The position numbers were made by a program, and so were the translations under genes. A model generated the notes under the pieces. The model was not told where the DNA came from. It made no database searches and worked only from the letters and a program-made list of their open reading frames with translations. Of a stretch of 64,000 nucleotides of DNA, positions 34,217-42,608 are shown piece after piece. Position 1 is the stretch's first letter. Each line of letters opens with the position of its first letter. This DNA comes from Methylobacterium sp. CB376 (GTDB lineage: Bacteria; Pseudomonadota; Alphaproteobacteria; Rhizobiales; Beijerinckiaceae). The stretch is taken from positions 2,418,001-2,482,000 of the forward strand of contig NZ_CP121648.1 of NCBI RefSeq assembly GCF_029714205.1. The letters are read 5' to 3'.

Positions 34217-35142
34217 GCCGGGCGGCGGAGCGGCGCGCGGGGCTGATGCAGCCCTATCTCGACATGCTGGCGGCCGAGCGCGGCGCCTCGGCGAACACCC
34301 TGGCCGCCTACCGGCGCGACCTCGACGACTACCTCGCCCACTTGGCGGCGGAGGGGCTCGATCCCGCCTCGGTGGCGCCGGCGGGCGTGCGCGCCTACGT
34401 GGCGGACCTCGCCGCGCGCGGCCTGAAACCCTCCTCGGCGGCGCGGCGCCTCTCCTGCATCCGCGGCTTCCACCGCTTCCTCTACGCGGAGGGCCACGCG
34501 CCGAGCGACCCGACCGCCCCGGTCTCGGGGCCGAAACGGGGCAGGGCGCTGCCGAAGGTGCTGTCGGTGGCGGAGGTCGACACTCTGCTCGCCGTCGCCA
34601 AGGAGGCGGTCGCGCGGGCGCCGAATCCCGGCGAGGCGGCCCGGGCGCAGCGCCTGCTCTGCCTGCTCGAACTCCTCTACGCCACGGGCCTGCGCGTGTC
34701 CGAGCTGGTCTCGCTGCCGCGGGCGGCGGCCCTGACCAAGGAGCGCTTCCTGGTGGTGCGCGGCAAGGGCGGGCGCGAGCGGCTGGTGCCGCTCACCGAC
34801 ATCGCCCGCGCCGCGATGGCCGCCCATCTCGCGCACCTCGCCGTTCCGGGGCCCTGGCTGTTCCCCGCCGACAGCGAGAGCGGCCACCTCACCCGGCAGG
34901 CCTTCGCCCGCGACCTCAAGGCGGTGGCGGGGGCGGCCGGGATCCGGGCCGACCGGATCAGCCCCCACGTCCTGCGCCACGCCTTCGCGAGCCACCTGCT
35001 CCAGAACGGCGCCGACCTGCGCGTCGTGCAGGAGCTGCTCGGCCATGCCGACATCTCCACGACGCAGATCTACACCCACATCCTCGACGAGCGCCTGAAG
35101 AGCATGGTGCGCGACCTCCACCCGCTGGCGGACGAGCGATAG
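34213..35142 (+). CDS. xerD: site-specific tyrosine recombinase XerD
   Basis: A 309-residue recombinase that resolves chromosome dimers at dif with XerC. The N-terminal SAM-like domain (YLDMLAAERGASANTLAAYRRDL) is followed by the catalytic domain with all active residues: Arg in YATGLRVSELVSL, Lys in VVRGKGGRERLVPL, HxxR in SPHVLRHAFASHLL, the second His in QELLGHADISTTQIYTH and its Tyr. Length fits XerD rather than phage integrases, and there is no att-site or prophage context. Confidence 0.92.
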   Translation: MSRAAERRAGLMQPYLDMLAAERGASANTLAAYRRDLDDYLAHLAAEGLDPASVAPAGVRAYVADLAARGLKPSSAARRLSCIRGFHRFLYAEGHAPSDPTAPVSGPKRGRALPKVLSVAEVDTLLAVAKEAVARAPNPGEAARAQRLLCLLELLYATGLRVSELVSLPRAAALTKERFLVVRGKGGRERLVPLTDIARAAMAAHLAHLAVPGPWLFPADSESGHLTRQAFARDLKAVAGAAGIRADRISPHVLRHAFASHLLQNGADLRVVQELLGHADISTTQIYTHILDERLKSMVRDLHPLADER

Positions 35143-35264
35143 GGCCGCGGGCGCCGGTCGCGCCCGCATCCGCGCCGGAAGGCGGGCTTGCCTGCGCGCC
35201 GCGTTCCGGCGAGGGACGTCGCGTCGGGCGCGCCCGCACCCCGAACGCAAGGAGATCCGCCGCG

Positions 35265-35678
35265 ATGCCGCATTGGCTCTTCAAGTCCGAGCCGTCCACG
35301 TGGTCGTGGGACCAGCAGGAGGCGGCCGGGGAGGCGGGCACGTTCTGGAACGGCGTGCGCAACCACCTCGCCAAGAAGCACCTGCAGGCCATGCGGACCG
35401 GCGAGCAGGGCTTCTTCTACCATTCCAACGAGGGCAAGGCGGTGGTCGGCCTCGTCGAGGTGATCCGTCCCTACTACCCGGACCACACCGACGAGAGCGG
35501 CAAGTTCGGAATGGTGGACGTCAGGGCGGTGGCGCGCCTGCCCCGGCCGGTCACCCTCGATGCGATCAAGGCCGAGCCGCGCTTGAAGGACATGGTCCTC
35601 GTCAACAATTCCCGCCTGTCGGTGCAGCCGGTGACGGAGGAGGAATGGGCGGTGATCCGCGCCATGGGGGGATTGTGA
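35265..35678 (+). CDS. EVE-domain protein
   Basis: A 137-residue single EVE domain (PUA-like fold) of the thymocyte nuclear protein 1/YTH-like superfamily. Motifs are WLFKSEPSTWSWDQQ, the conserved WNGVRNHLAKKHLQAMRTGEQGFFYHS, and MVLVNNSRLSVQPVTEEEW. EVE domains are thought to read modified bases; the biological role is not established. AAGGAG lies about nine bases before the ATG. It is followed by a coupled small secreted protein gene (GTGA overlap). Confidence 0.88.
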   Translation: MPHWLFKSEPSTWSWDQQEAAGEAGTFWNGVRNHLAKKHLQAMRTGEQGFFYHSNEGKAVVGLVEVIRPYYPDHTDESGKFGMVDVRAVARLPRPVTLDAIKAEPRLKDMVLVNNSRLSVQPVTEEEWAVIRAMGGL

Positions 35679-36073
35679 GGCTTTGCCCGGCGCGGCCCGC
35701 ACCGCGAGCCCGGCCCGCCCGCCGGCCGCGCGGCGCCGTCCTGGGCGGCCTCCTCCTCGCGCCCGCCCTCGCGGCGGCGTCCCTCGCGGCGGAGCGCGGC
35801 CGGCCGGCGGTGCACAAACCCGCACCGCCGATCCTCACCTGCGCGGCGCTCGCCAACCTGCGCATGCTCCTGCGCGAGGCGAACGGCGATCACGCCGCCG
35901 CCGCGGCCCGGTTCGCCGACCCGAGGGCGGATCATCTCGGCTGCGCCATGACGCCCGCCGACCGCGTCGAGGGGGTGGCCGACCGGGTCACGATCGGCGG
36001 CGCCCCCTATCGCTGCCTCAAGGTCAAGGACAGCAGCCTCTGCCGCTGGGCCGAGAATCAGGACGTCCAGTAG
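35675..36073 (+). CDS. secreted protein of unknown function
   Basis: A 132-residue protein. It begins with a basic, Pro/Arg-rich stretch and a hydrophobic segment (GAVLGGLLLAPALAAASLAAE) that looks like a signal peptide with a long n-region. The mature part has four Cys (ILTCAALANLRMLLREANGD, HLGCAMTPADRV, PYRCLKVKDSSLCRWAEN), suggesting two disulfides. No domain is recognised. The GTG start overlaps the EVE gene's stop. Its last 16 bp overlap the 3' end of the convergent PRC-barrel gene. Confidence 0.6.
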   Translation: MRLCPARPAPRARPARRPRGAVLGGLLLAPALAAASLAAERGRPAVHKPAPPILTCAALANLRMLLREANGDHAAAAARFADPRADHLGCAMTPADRVEGVADRVTIGGAPYRCLKVKDSSLCRWAENQDVQ

Positions 36074-36471
36074 GGATGCGCGTTGTAGTAGCGGTGGACG
36101 TGCTCCTCCCAGGTCCGGTCGAAGGACGGGTCCTGCCCCTCGGCGGTGCGCTGGGGCGCGTTGCGCAGCTGGTCCTCGGAGACCTCGATCTCGTAGGCGT
36201 CGAGCTCCGGGTTGAAGCGCAGGGCCCCCCAGGGCACGGTGTAGTAGCCCTCGCCGAGGCCCAGGAAGCCGCCGAAGCTCATCACCGCGTAGGCGACGCG
36301 GCCGCTCCTCTTCTCGATCATCAGGCGCTCGATGCGGCCGAGGCTGTCGCCGTTCGGGCGGCGCACCGCCGTGCCCTCGACCCGGTCGCTGGCGATCAGC
36401 GCGCTGGTCTCGTTGGTGCTGGTGCTGCCCATGTCGGAGCGGTCGCCGACGGTCGGCGCTTCGGTGGTCAT
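36058..36471 (-). CDS. PRC-barrel domain protein
   Basis: A 137-residue protein. A low-complexity N-terminus (~30 residues) precedes a PRC-barrel domain: LIASDRVEGTAVRRPNGDSLGRIERLMIEKRSGRVAYAVMSFGGFLGLGEGYYTVPWGALRF, then YEIEVSEDQLRNAP. The aromatic C-terminus (HRYYNAHPYW) is common in alphaproteobacterial members. PRC-barrels occur in RNA processing and photosynthetic reaction centre subunits; this small stand-alone type is usually of unknown, possibly stress-related, function. Confidence 0.82.
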   Translation of the reverse strand: MTTEAPTVGDRSDMGSTSTNETSALIASDRVEGTAVRRPNGDSLGRIERLMIEKRSGRVAYAVMSFGGFLGLGEGYYTVPWGALRFNPELDAYEIEVSEDQLRNAPQRTAEGQDPSFDRTWEEHVHRYYNAHPYWTS

Positions 36472-36603
36472 CGGGATCCTCCAAGGTCCGGTCCGGGTGC
36501 CCGAGCAACGCCGCGCGCGCGGCGCGCGTTCCGGCCCGCCCCATCGCCCTCGGGGGTTTCCCGGGAGGTTTCGTTGCCGTCCGGCCCGGTCTAGCGTTCG
36601 GCC

Positions 36604-37539
36604 ATGCCGATTCGCTCGCTCGTCCTCGCCCTCCCGCTCCTCGTCGCGCCCCTCCTGGCTCTGGCGCCGCCCGCCGGCGCCCAGGACCGCGGCACGCTCG
36701 ACCCGAAGCCGCTGCCGCCGCTCGCCAACCCGGACGATCCTCAGACCCCCGCCAAGGCCCTGTTCGGGCGCGCCACCACGCCCGCGAGCCTGCCGGCGCA
36801 GGCGATCGGCTCCTACGCCCGCGGCTGCGTCGCGGGTGCCGAGGCGCTGCCCACCAACGGCCCGACCTGGCAGGTGATGCGCCTGTCGCGCAACCGGAAC
36901 TGGGGGCACCCCGTCCTGGTCGCCTTCCTGGAGCGGATCGCCAGCAAGGCGCCCGGCCGGGCGGGCTGGCCGGGCCTCCTCGTCGGGGACATGTCGCAGC
37001 CCAGGGGCGGGCCGATGCTGACCGGCCACGCCTCCCACCAACTCGGCCTCGATGCCGATGTCTGGCTCACCCCGATGCCGGACCGCACCCTGAGCCGGGC
37101 CGAGCGGGAGGAGATCTCGGCGACGAACGTGGTGCGGGCCGACCGGCGCGACATCGACCCGGCGGTCTGGCGGCCGGAGCACGGGCGGCTGATCAGGATG
37201 GTGGCCGAGCAGCCCGAGGTCGCCCGGATCTTCGTGAACCCGGCGATCAAGCTCGCGCTCTGCCGCGAGGCGGGATCGGAGCGGCGCTGGCTCACCAAGG
37301 TGCGGCCGATGTACGGCCACAACTACCACTTCCATATCCGGCTCGAATGCCCCTCGGGCGACCATGCCTGCAAGGACCAGGAGCCGCCGCCCTCCGGCGA
37401 CGGCTGCGGGGCGGAACTCGATTACTGGTTCAGCGACGCGGTGCTGAACCCCAAGCCCGGCCCAAAGGGCAAGCCGAAGCCCCCGATGACCATGGCGGCC
37501 CTGCCGGAGGCCTGCCGCGGGGTGCTGAAGGCGAAGTGA
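36604..37539 (+). CDS. mepA: penicillin-insensitive murein endopeptidase
   Basis: A 311-residue periplasmic LAS-type metallopeptidase cleaving D-Ala-mDAP cross-links. A signal peptide is present (LVLALPLLVAPLLALAPPAGAQD). Zinc and active-site motifs are GDMSQPRGGPMLTGHASHQLGLDADVW (first His and Asp) and MYGHNYHFHIRLECP near the C-terminus. Paired Cys residues fit the family. It is convergent with msrA across a short hairpin. Confidence 0.92.
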   Translation: MPIRSLVLALPLLVAPLLALAPPAGAQDRGTLDPKPLPPLANPDDPQTPAKALFGRATTPASLPAQAIGSYARGCVAGAEALPTNGPTWQVMRLSRNRNWGHPVLVAFLERIASKAPGRAGWPGLLVGDMSQPRGGPMLTGHASHQLGLDADVWLTPMPDRTLSRAEREEISATNVVRADRRDIDPAVWRPEHGRLIRMVAEQPEVARIFVNPAIKLALCREAGSERRWLTKVRPMYGHNYHFHIRLECPSGDHACKDQEPPPSGDGCGAELDYWFSDAVLNPKPGPKGKPKPPMTMAALPEACRGVLKAK

Positions 37540-37549
37540 TCCGGCGGCC

Positions 37550-37565
37550 GGGCGGCGGACCGCCC
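37550..37565. terminator. short stem-loop between mepA and msrA
   Basis: GGGCGG-CGGA-CCGCCC, a 6-bp all-GC stem with a 4-nt loop, spans the 25-bp tail-to-tail gap and reaches the msrA stop codon. There is no U-tract. Confidence 0.45.
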
Positions 37566-38230
37566 TACTCGGCGGCGCTGCGCACGCCGGTGCCGACCGG
37601 GCAGGCGACGCCGGTGCCGCCGAGCCCGCAATAGCCCGCCGGGTTCTTGGCGAGGTATTGCTGGTGGTAGGCCTCGGCGAAGTAGAAGGGGCCGGGGTCG
37701 CGGATCTCGGTAGTGATCGACCCGAATCCCTTCGCCCTCAGCGCCTGCGCGTAGGCGTCGCGGGAGGCCTCCGCCTCGGCCCGGCGCTCCGGGTCGGAGA
37801 CGTAGAGGCCCGAGCGGTACTGGGTGCCGACATCGTTGCCCTGGCGCATGCCCTGGGTCGGGTCGTGGCTCTCCCAGAAGGTCCTGAGGAGCTGCCCGAA
37901 CGGCAGCACGGCCGGGTCGTAGGCGACGAGCACGACCTCGTTGTGGCCGGTGAGCCCGGTGCAGACCTCCTCGTAGGTCGGGTTCGGGGTCGTGCCGGCG
38001 GCGTAGCCCACGGCGGTCACCCAGATCCCGTCGCCGAGCTGCCAGAACTTGCGCTCCGCGCCCCAGAAGCAGCCGAGGCCGAAGAGCGCCGTCTCGATCC
38101 CCTCCGGGTAGGGCCCCTTCAGGGCCCGCCCGTTGACGAAATGGCGCTCGGCGGTCGGAAGCGGCGTCGGGCGGCCCGGCAGGATCTGGTCGGGCGCCGG
38201 CATCTCGGCGCGCTTGCGGAAGAACAGCAT
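37565..38230 (-). CDS. msrA: peptide-methionine (S)-S-oxide reductase
   Basis: A 221-residue repair enzyme for oxidised methionine. The catalytic Cys54 is in the signature [10 protein letters not shown]. Other motifs are [54 protein letters not shown] and [24 protein letters not shown], the last carrying a resolving Cys. The ~45-residue N-terminal lead is usual in alphaproteobacterial members. No msrB is adjacent. Confidence 0.93.
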   Translation of the reverse strand: MLFFRKRAEMPAPDQILPGRPTPLPTAERHFVNGRALKGPYPEGIETALFGLGCFWGAERKFWQLGDGIWVTAVGYAAGTTPNPTYEEVCTGLTGHNEVVLVAYDPAVLPFGQLLRTFWESHDPTQGMRQGNDVGTQYRSGLYVSDPERRAEAEASRDAYAQALRAKGFGSITTEIRDPGPFYFAEAYHQQYLAKNPAGYCGLGGTGVACPVGTGVRSAAE

Positions 38231-38289
38231 CGGCTCGCTCCGTGTCGAACGCGACTCGTTCGCGGACGCGCCCGATATGGTGACGCGCG

Positions 38290-38311
38290 GCCCCGCCCTC
38301 CAGGGCGGGGC
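38290..38311 (-). terminator. stem-loop after the small membrane protein gene
   Basis: CCCCGCCC-TCCA-GGGCGGGG (38291-38310), extended by one outer G-C pair, lies nine bases past the stop of the membrane-protein gene and upstream of msrA. This is a strong GC hairpin without a U-tract. Confidence 0.5.
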
Positions 38312-38319
38312 GGGTGCGG

Positions 38320-38640
38320 TCAGGGTCGCACCACCGTCCCGATCCCGGCGCGCGGCGGCTGGCCGAGCCAGAGCAGGGCGAGCCCGATGCCGAGGGCGAT
38401 CGGCGCGGCCGGGGAGAGGGTCAGCGGCAGGCCGAGCAGCTTCCAGAGGGCCGGCTGGCTGCCCTCGGCGGCCGCCTGCAGGCTCGCCGCCCGGTCCTTC
38501 AGCAGGGCGAGCGCCACGTCGCTCACGGAGGTGACGAGGAGCGTGTTGTTGGCGATCGACCGCGCCCCGTCGTAGACGCAGCCGACGAAGCCCGCGGCGA
38601 GGAACAGGAGCCCGACGAAGCGGGCCAGGAAGCGGATCAT
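38320..38640 (-). CDS. conserved inner-membrane protein of unknown function
   Basis: A 106-residue protein with an N-terminal membrane helix ([21 protein letters not shown]) and a C-terminal pair of hydrophobic segments ([29 protein letters not shown]), with a polar middle ([28 protein letters not shown]). No family role is known to me. The gene lies just upstream of msrA on the same strand, separated by a hairpin. Confidence 0.7.
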   Translation of the reverse strand: MIRFLARFVGLLFLAAGFVGCVYDGARSIANNTLLVTSVSDVALALLKDRAASLQAAAEGSQPALWKLLGLPLTLSPAAPIALGIGLALLWLGQPPRAGIGTVVRP

Positions 38641-38817
38641 GCGCGGCTCTCGTCTGGCGTCGGACGGCAGTAGAGAGCCGGCCGCCGCCGCGCAAGCGCC
38701 GGGCGCCGGTCCGGCGCGCGCCTCCGCCCGCTAGGGGCGCGATCTCGCCGCCCGGGCCGCCTTGATCCGCACCCGGCCCCGTGCGAGGGCGGGGCCTCGC
38801 GAAGGATGGAACCGGGC

Positions 38818-39489
38818 ATGGACGGGACGGGACGGCCGGACCTCGTGATCTTCGATTGCGACGGGGTCCTGATCGACAGCGAGCCGATCAGCCTCGCGCG
38901 GCTCACCGCCAACCTCAACCGCATCGGCGTGCCGATCGACCGCGAGACCGTGGGGCGGCGCTTCACCGGCACCAGCATGACCTCGATCATGGCGCATATC
39001 GCGGCGGATTACGGGGTGGCGGCGCCCGAGGGCTTCGTGCGGGAGGTCCGGGCCGACACGCTGCGGGCCTTCGAGGCGGAACTGACCGCGATCGCCGGGG
39101 TGGCCGAGGTGCTGGCCCGCCTGCCCGGTCGCCGCTGCGTGGCGTCGAGCAGCGACCCGACGCGGCTCGCCCACGCCCTCACCCTGACGGGCCTGCTGCC
39201 GCTCTTCGACGGCCACGTCTTCAGCGCCAGCATGGTCGCCCGCGGCAAGCCGCATCCGGACCTGTTCCTGTTCGCGGCCGAGCGGATGCGGGCCGATCCG
39301 GCCGCCTGCCTGGTGATCGAGGACAGCGTCCCGGGCGTGACGGCGGCCCGCGCGGCGGGGATGCGCGTGTTCGGCTTCTCGGGCGGCGGCCATTGGCGCC
39401 ACGACCCCGCGGCCACCGCTCTCCTGGCCGCGGGCGCCGCCCTCGTCTTCGACGATTTCCTCCAACTGCCCGACCTGATCGGAGCGTGA
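38818..39489 (+). CDS. HAD-superfamily phosphatase (phosphoglycolate phosphatase-like)
   Basis: A HAD hydrolase of about 223 residues. The nucleophile motif is [16 protein letters not shown] helical cap domain follows, then motif II ([14 protein letters not shown]), the Lys of [15 protein letters not shown] and the acidic motif [23 protein letters not shown]. It belongs to the beta-phosphoglucomutase/6-phosphogluconate-phosphatase-like group; the substrate is not predictable. ATG 38818 is preferred because GAAGGA lies 11 bases upstream; ATG 38806 is fused to that motif. Confidence 0.85.
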   Translation: MDGTGRPDLVIFDCDGVLIDSEPISLARLTANLNRIGVPIDRETVGRRFTGTSMTSIMAHIAADYGVAAPEGFVREVRADTLRAFEAELTAIAGVAEVLARLPGRRCVASSSDPTRLAHALTLTGLLPLFDGHVFSASMVARGKPHPDLFLFAAERMRADPAACLVIEDSVPGVTAARAAGMRVFGFSGGGHWRHDPAATALLAAGAALVFDDFLQLPDLIGA

Positions 39490-39752
39490 CCCTTCGCATC
39501 GCGGGCGCCCTCGCAACGCCCCGTTCGCCATATCGGGCGAGCCGGCGCCCGCGTTGCGATTGACTTAACCCCGGGCCATCAACATCTCGACATCGGACCG
39601 GGGCGATGCTTGACGGCGGTGCGGGGCGCGGCGAAGGGGAGCGGGGTGGTCGCGGCGGGGCGCGACGGCCGCTCCGCCGAACCCGAGGGGGCCGGGTCGG
39701 GTTGCCTCGACACAATGCGCAGCCGGGTCTCGCCCGCGAACGGAGCCATGCC

Positions 39753-40334
39753 GTGAGACATCCCCGCATCGTCGCCTTCTCCGGCAATGCCCACCGGCCC
39801 TCGCGCACGCGCGTTCTGGTCGAGGCCATCGCGGCCGAACTGGCGCGCCAGCGGCGCATCGAGCTCAAGGTGCTGGATCTGGTCGATGCCGGTCCGGGCC
39901 TCGGGGTCACCAGCCGCGACGCGCTGCCGCTCCCGGCCGCCCGCCTGATCGAGGCGATCGAGGGGGCGGACGGGCTGATCGTCGGCTCGCCGGTCTACAA
40001 GGGATCCTATTCGGGGCTGTTCAAGCACGTCATCGACTTCCTGGCCCCCGACGCGCTGGTGGGCAAGCCGGTGGCGATCGCCGCGACGGGCGGCGGTCCG
40101 CGCCACGCCCTGATGGTGGAGCACCAGCTGCGGCCCCTGTTCGGCTTCTTCACCGCCCACGTGGCCCCGACCGCCGTCTATGCCGGCGAGGCGGAGATCC
40201 AGGACGGGGCGGTCACGGATGCCCGGGTGGCGGAGCGCGTCGCCGCGGCCGCGACGGAACTCGCCCACCTGCTCGACACGGCCGAGGCGGCGCGCCGCGC
40301 CCGCACCCTGCCGCCGGCGGCCGCCGCGCTCTGA
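39753..40334 (+). CDS. NAD(P)H-dependent FMN reductase (SsuE/MsuE-like)
   Basis: A 193-residue flavodoxin-fold reductase. It has the FMN phosphate loop FSGNAHRPSRTRVLVEAI at the N-terminus and the family signature GLIVGSPVYKGSYSGLFKHVIDFL, then KPVAIAATGGGPRHALMVEHQLRPLFGFF. SsuE-type reductases supply FMNH2 to alkanesulfonate monooxygenases. A sulfonate-type ABC transporter lies 9.5 kb downstream, but no monooxygenase is in the window. The start is GTG 39753, with GGAG seven bases upstream; the ATG at 39748 closes after two codons. Confidence 0.82.
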   Translation: MRHPRIVAFSGNAHRPSRTRVLVEAIAAELARQRRIELKVLDLVDAGPGLGVTSRDALPLPAARLIEAIEGADGLIVGSPVYKGSYSGLFKHVIDFLAPDALVGKPVAIAATGGGPRHALMVEHQLRPLFGFFTAHVAPTAVYAGEAEIQDGAVTDARVAERVAAAATELAHLLDTAEAARRARTLPPAAAAL

Positions 40335-40368
40335 CGGCGCGGCGGGACCGGGGGCGGCGCCCCACCTC

Positions 40369-42507
40369 CTACGCCACCACCCGCAGGCTCGCCTTCTGGC
40401 GGGCGCGCTCGACCGCCTCGCGCAGCGCCGGCGCGTCGAAGGGCTTGCGCAGGATCGGGAATCCCTCGCTCGCCGCCGACCGCGCCACCTCGCTGTAGCC
40501 GGTGGCGAGCAGCACCGCGACCCGCGGCCCGCGCTCGCGGCGCACGAGGCGCGCGAGGTCGAGCCCGTTCTGATCGCCCGGCATCACGATGTCCGAGAAG
40601 ACGAGGTCGACCTTCTCCATCCCGCGCAGCAGGGCGAGGGCGGAGGCGACGTCCCGCGCGTGCGTGACCGCGTAGCCGAGTTCCTCCAGGTGCGCCCGCG
40701 AGACCTCGGCGACCTCCGGGTTGTCCTCGACGAGGAGGGCCCGCCCGCTCCCCTGGCCCGGCCCCGGAGGCGCCGCGGCGCCCCGCGCCGGCTCGGCGGG
40801 CTCGGGCCGCTCCGCCGTGCGGGGCAGGTAGAGCGTGACGGTGGTGCCGCGCCCCGGCTCGCTCGCGATCGTGGCGGTGCCGCCCGACTGGCGGGCGAAG
40901 CCGTAGACCTGGGAGAGGCCGAGCCCCGTCCCCTTGCCGACCTCCTTCGTGGTGAAGAACGGCTCGAACACCCGGGACAACAGGTCGGGCGGGATGCCGG
41001 CGCCGGTATCCGACAGGCTGAGCGCGACGAACTCGCCCGGAAGCCCGAGCGCGGCCGATTCCGCCGCGCCCACGTTCCGCGCCGCGATGGTGAGGCGCCC
41101 GCCCCCCGGCATGGCGTCGCGGGCATTCACCGCGAGGTTGAGGACCGCGAGTTCCAGCTCGTTGAGATCGAGTTTCGTCGGCCAGAGCCCGGGGGCGAGC
41201 CGCAGCTCCACGGCGATGTCGCCCCGCAGGCTCGACCGCAGCATGTCCTCGCACAGGGGCAGGCGCTGGGCGAGGTCGACCGCCACCGGCTCGTGGGTCT
41301 GCCGGCGCGAGAAGGAGAGGAGCTGGCGCGTCAGGCTGGCCCCGCGCTTGGCGGCCGCCTCGATCGCGTCGAGGGCGCGGCGCTGGCGCTCGTCCGCGAC
41401 CGGGTAGCGCTTGAGGCGCTCCACGTTGCCGTTCACCACCATCAGCAGGTTGTTGAAGTCGTGGGCCACCCCGCCGGTGAGCTGGCCCACCGCCTCCAGG
41501 CGCTGCGCCTGCTTGAGGGCCGCCTCGGCGATCTCCCGGCGCGAGACTTCCGCCTCGAAGCGCTCGGTCCGGCGCAGGGCGTAGACCGCGAGGGCGAAGA
41601 GCGCCAGGGTGGCCGGGAGCCCGAAGGCGAGGTGGCCGAGCAGCCTGTCGCGCAGTTCGGCCGCGTTCGCCGCCGTCTCGATCCCCGCCTGGACGTAGAG
41701 CGGATAGCCCGGGATCAGCCTGTAGCCGATCCGCCGCTCGGCCCCGTCGATCTGCGAGACCGCCGTGAGCCGGCCCTCGCCGGGTGCCCCGGCCACCGCC
41801 CGCAGGAAGGCGCTCTGGGGGGTGAGGCGGTCCGGCCAGTCGGGCCCGTACGGGTAGCGGGCCAGGAAGGCCCCGTCCGCGCGCACGAGGCCGAAGGAAT
41901 CGGCCACCCCGCGCGCGAGCCGGGTGTAGAATTGACGGAAATGATCGGGCAGCACGCTGATCGCCACGATGCCGGAAAAGCCGCCGTCCGGTCGCGGCGG
42001 GCGCCGGGCGCTCATCACGAAGAAGCGGTACCCCCCGAGCTTGGCCCGCACGATCTCGCCGACGAAGGTGCCCGCCGGCCCGTCGCGCTGCGCCCGGAAA
42101 TAGTCCCGGTCCGAATTGTCGATGTCGCGCGGGACCGGCTGGACCGTGCTCGACACGAGGGGATGGCCGGCCGCGTCGAAGGCCCAGATCGCCTGGATCT
42201 GCGGAAGGGCCTCCTGGCTCTGCCGCAGGCGCATGGAGAGCCGCGCCTCGTCGGCGCGGATCGCCGCGTCGTCGAGGCCGCGCAGCACCTCGTTCGTCTC
42301 CGCCAGCGTGCGCTCGACGGTCTGCAGCGCCTTCAGCGCCTGTTCCTGCAGGATGTCGAGGGCGCGCTCGATGCGCTCGTCGGTCCGCGCCGCGATCGCG
42401 ACGCTCTCCGACCACGCCGCGTAGGCGAAGACCAGGGCCGGCGCGATCAGGCTCAGGGCCGCGATCAGCCGGAGGGGCCAGACGACGCTCGACTGAACGG
42501 GGCGCAC
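40369..42507 (-). CDS. hybrid sensor histidine kinase/response regulator
   Basis: A 712-residue membrane kinase. Membrane helix 1 is LIAALSLIAPALVFAYAAW, then a ~260-residue periplasmic sensor of the dCache-like kind (IWAFDAAGHPLVSSTVQPVPRDIDNSDRDYF; FFVMSARRP), and helix 2 (LAFGLPATLALFALAVYAL). The HisKA motif is GQLTGGVAHDFNNLLMVV, the ATPase boxes are NLAVNARDAMPGGG and GTGLGLSQVYG, and a C-terminal receiver domain has phospho-acceptor Asp in LVFSDIVMPGD. It is not NtrB. The GTG start at 42507 lies 101 bp after rpoN on the same strand. Its partner and signal are unknown. Confidence 0.88.
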   Translation of the reverse strand: MRPVQSSVVWPLRLIAALSLIAPALVFAYAAWSESVAIAARTDERIERALDILQEQALKALQTVERTLAETNEVLRGLDDAAIRADEARLSMRLRQSQEALPQIQAIWAFDAAGHPLVSSTVQPVPRDIDNSDRDYFRAQRDGPAGTFVGEIVRAKLGGYRFFVMSARRPPRPDGGFSGIVAISVLPDHFRQFYTRLARGVADSFGLVRADGAFLARYPYGPDWPDRLTPQSAFLRAVAGAPGEGRLTAVSQIDGAERRIGYRLIPGYPLYVQAGIETAANAAELRDRLLGHLAFGLPATLALFALAVYALRRTERFEAEVSRREIAEAALKQAQRLEAVGQLTGGVAHDFNNLLMVVNGNVERLKRYPVADERQRRALDAIEAAAKRGASLTRQLLSFSRRQTHEPVAVDLAQRLPLCEDMLRSSLRGDIAVELRLAPGLWPTKLDLNELELAVLNLAVNARDAMPGGGRLTIAARNVGAAESAALGLPGEFVALSLSDTGAGIPPDLLSRVFEPFFTTKEVGKGTGLGLSQVYGFARQSGGTATIASEPGRGTTVTLYLPRTAERPEPAEPARGAAAPPGPGQGSGRALLVEDNPEVAEVSRAHLEELGYAVTHARDVASALALLRGMEKVDLVFSDIVMPGDQNGLDLARLVRRERGPRVAVLLATGYSEVARSAASEGFPILRKPFDAPALREAVERARQKASLRVVA

Positions 42508-42608
42508 CGGGGAATGTCGCGGCTACGGCGGAGGGTCGGAATCCGGCCGGAGCCGGGGCCCATCTACAATCCCGCCCGCCCGGATTGGTTCCATACTCCC
42601 GGGCAGTT

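Noticed and set aside
34213..35142. Phage or island integrase
   Set aside because: Length, motifs and the small membrane gene upstream fit housekeeping XerD; no tRNA, att repeats or phage genes are nearby.
39490..39752. Gene in the 263-bp gap before the FMN reductase
   Set aside because: Only an N-terminal extension of the reductase frame exists there, Arg/Gly-rich and without a ribosome site.
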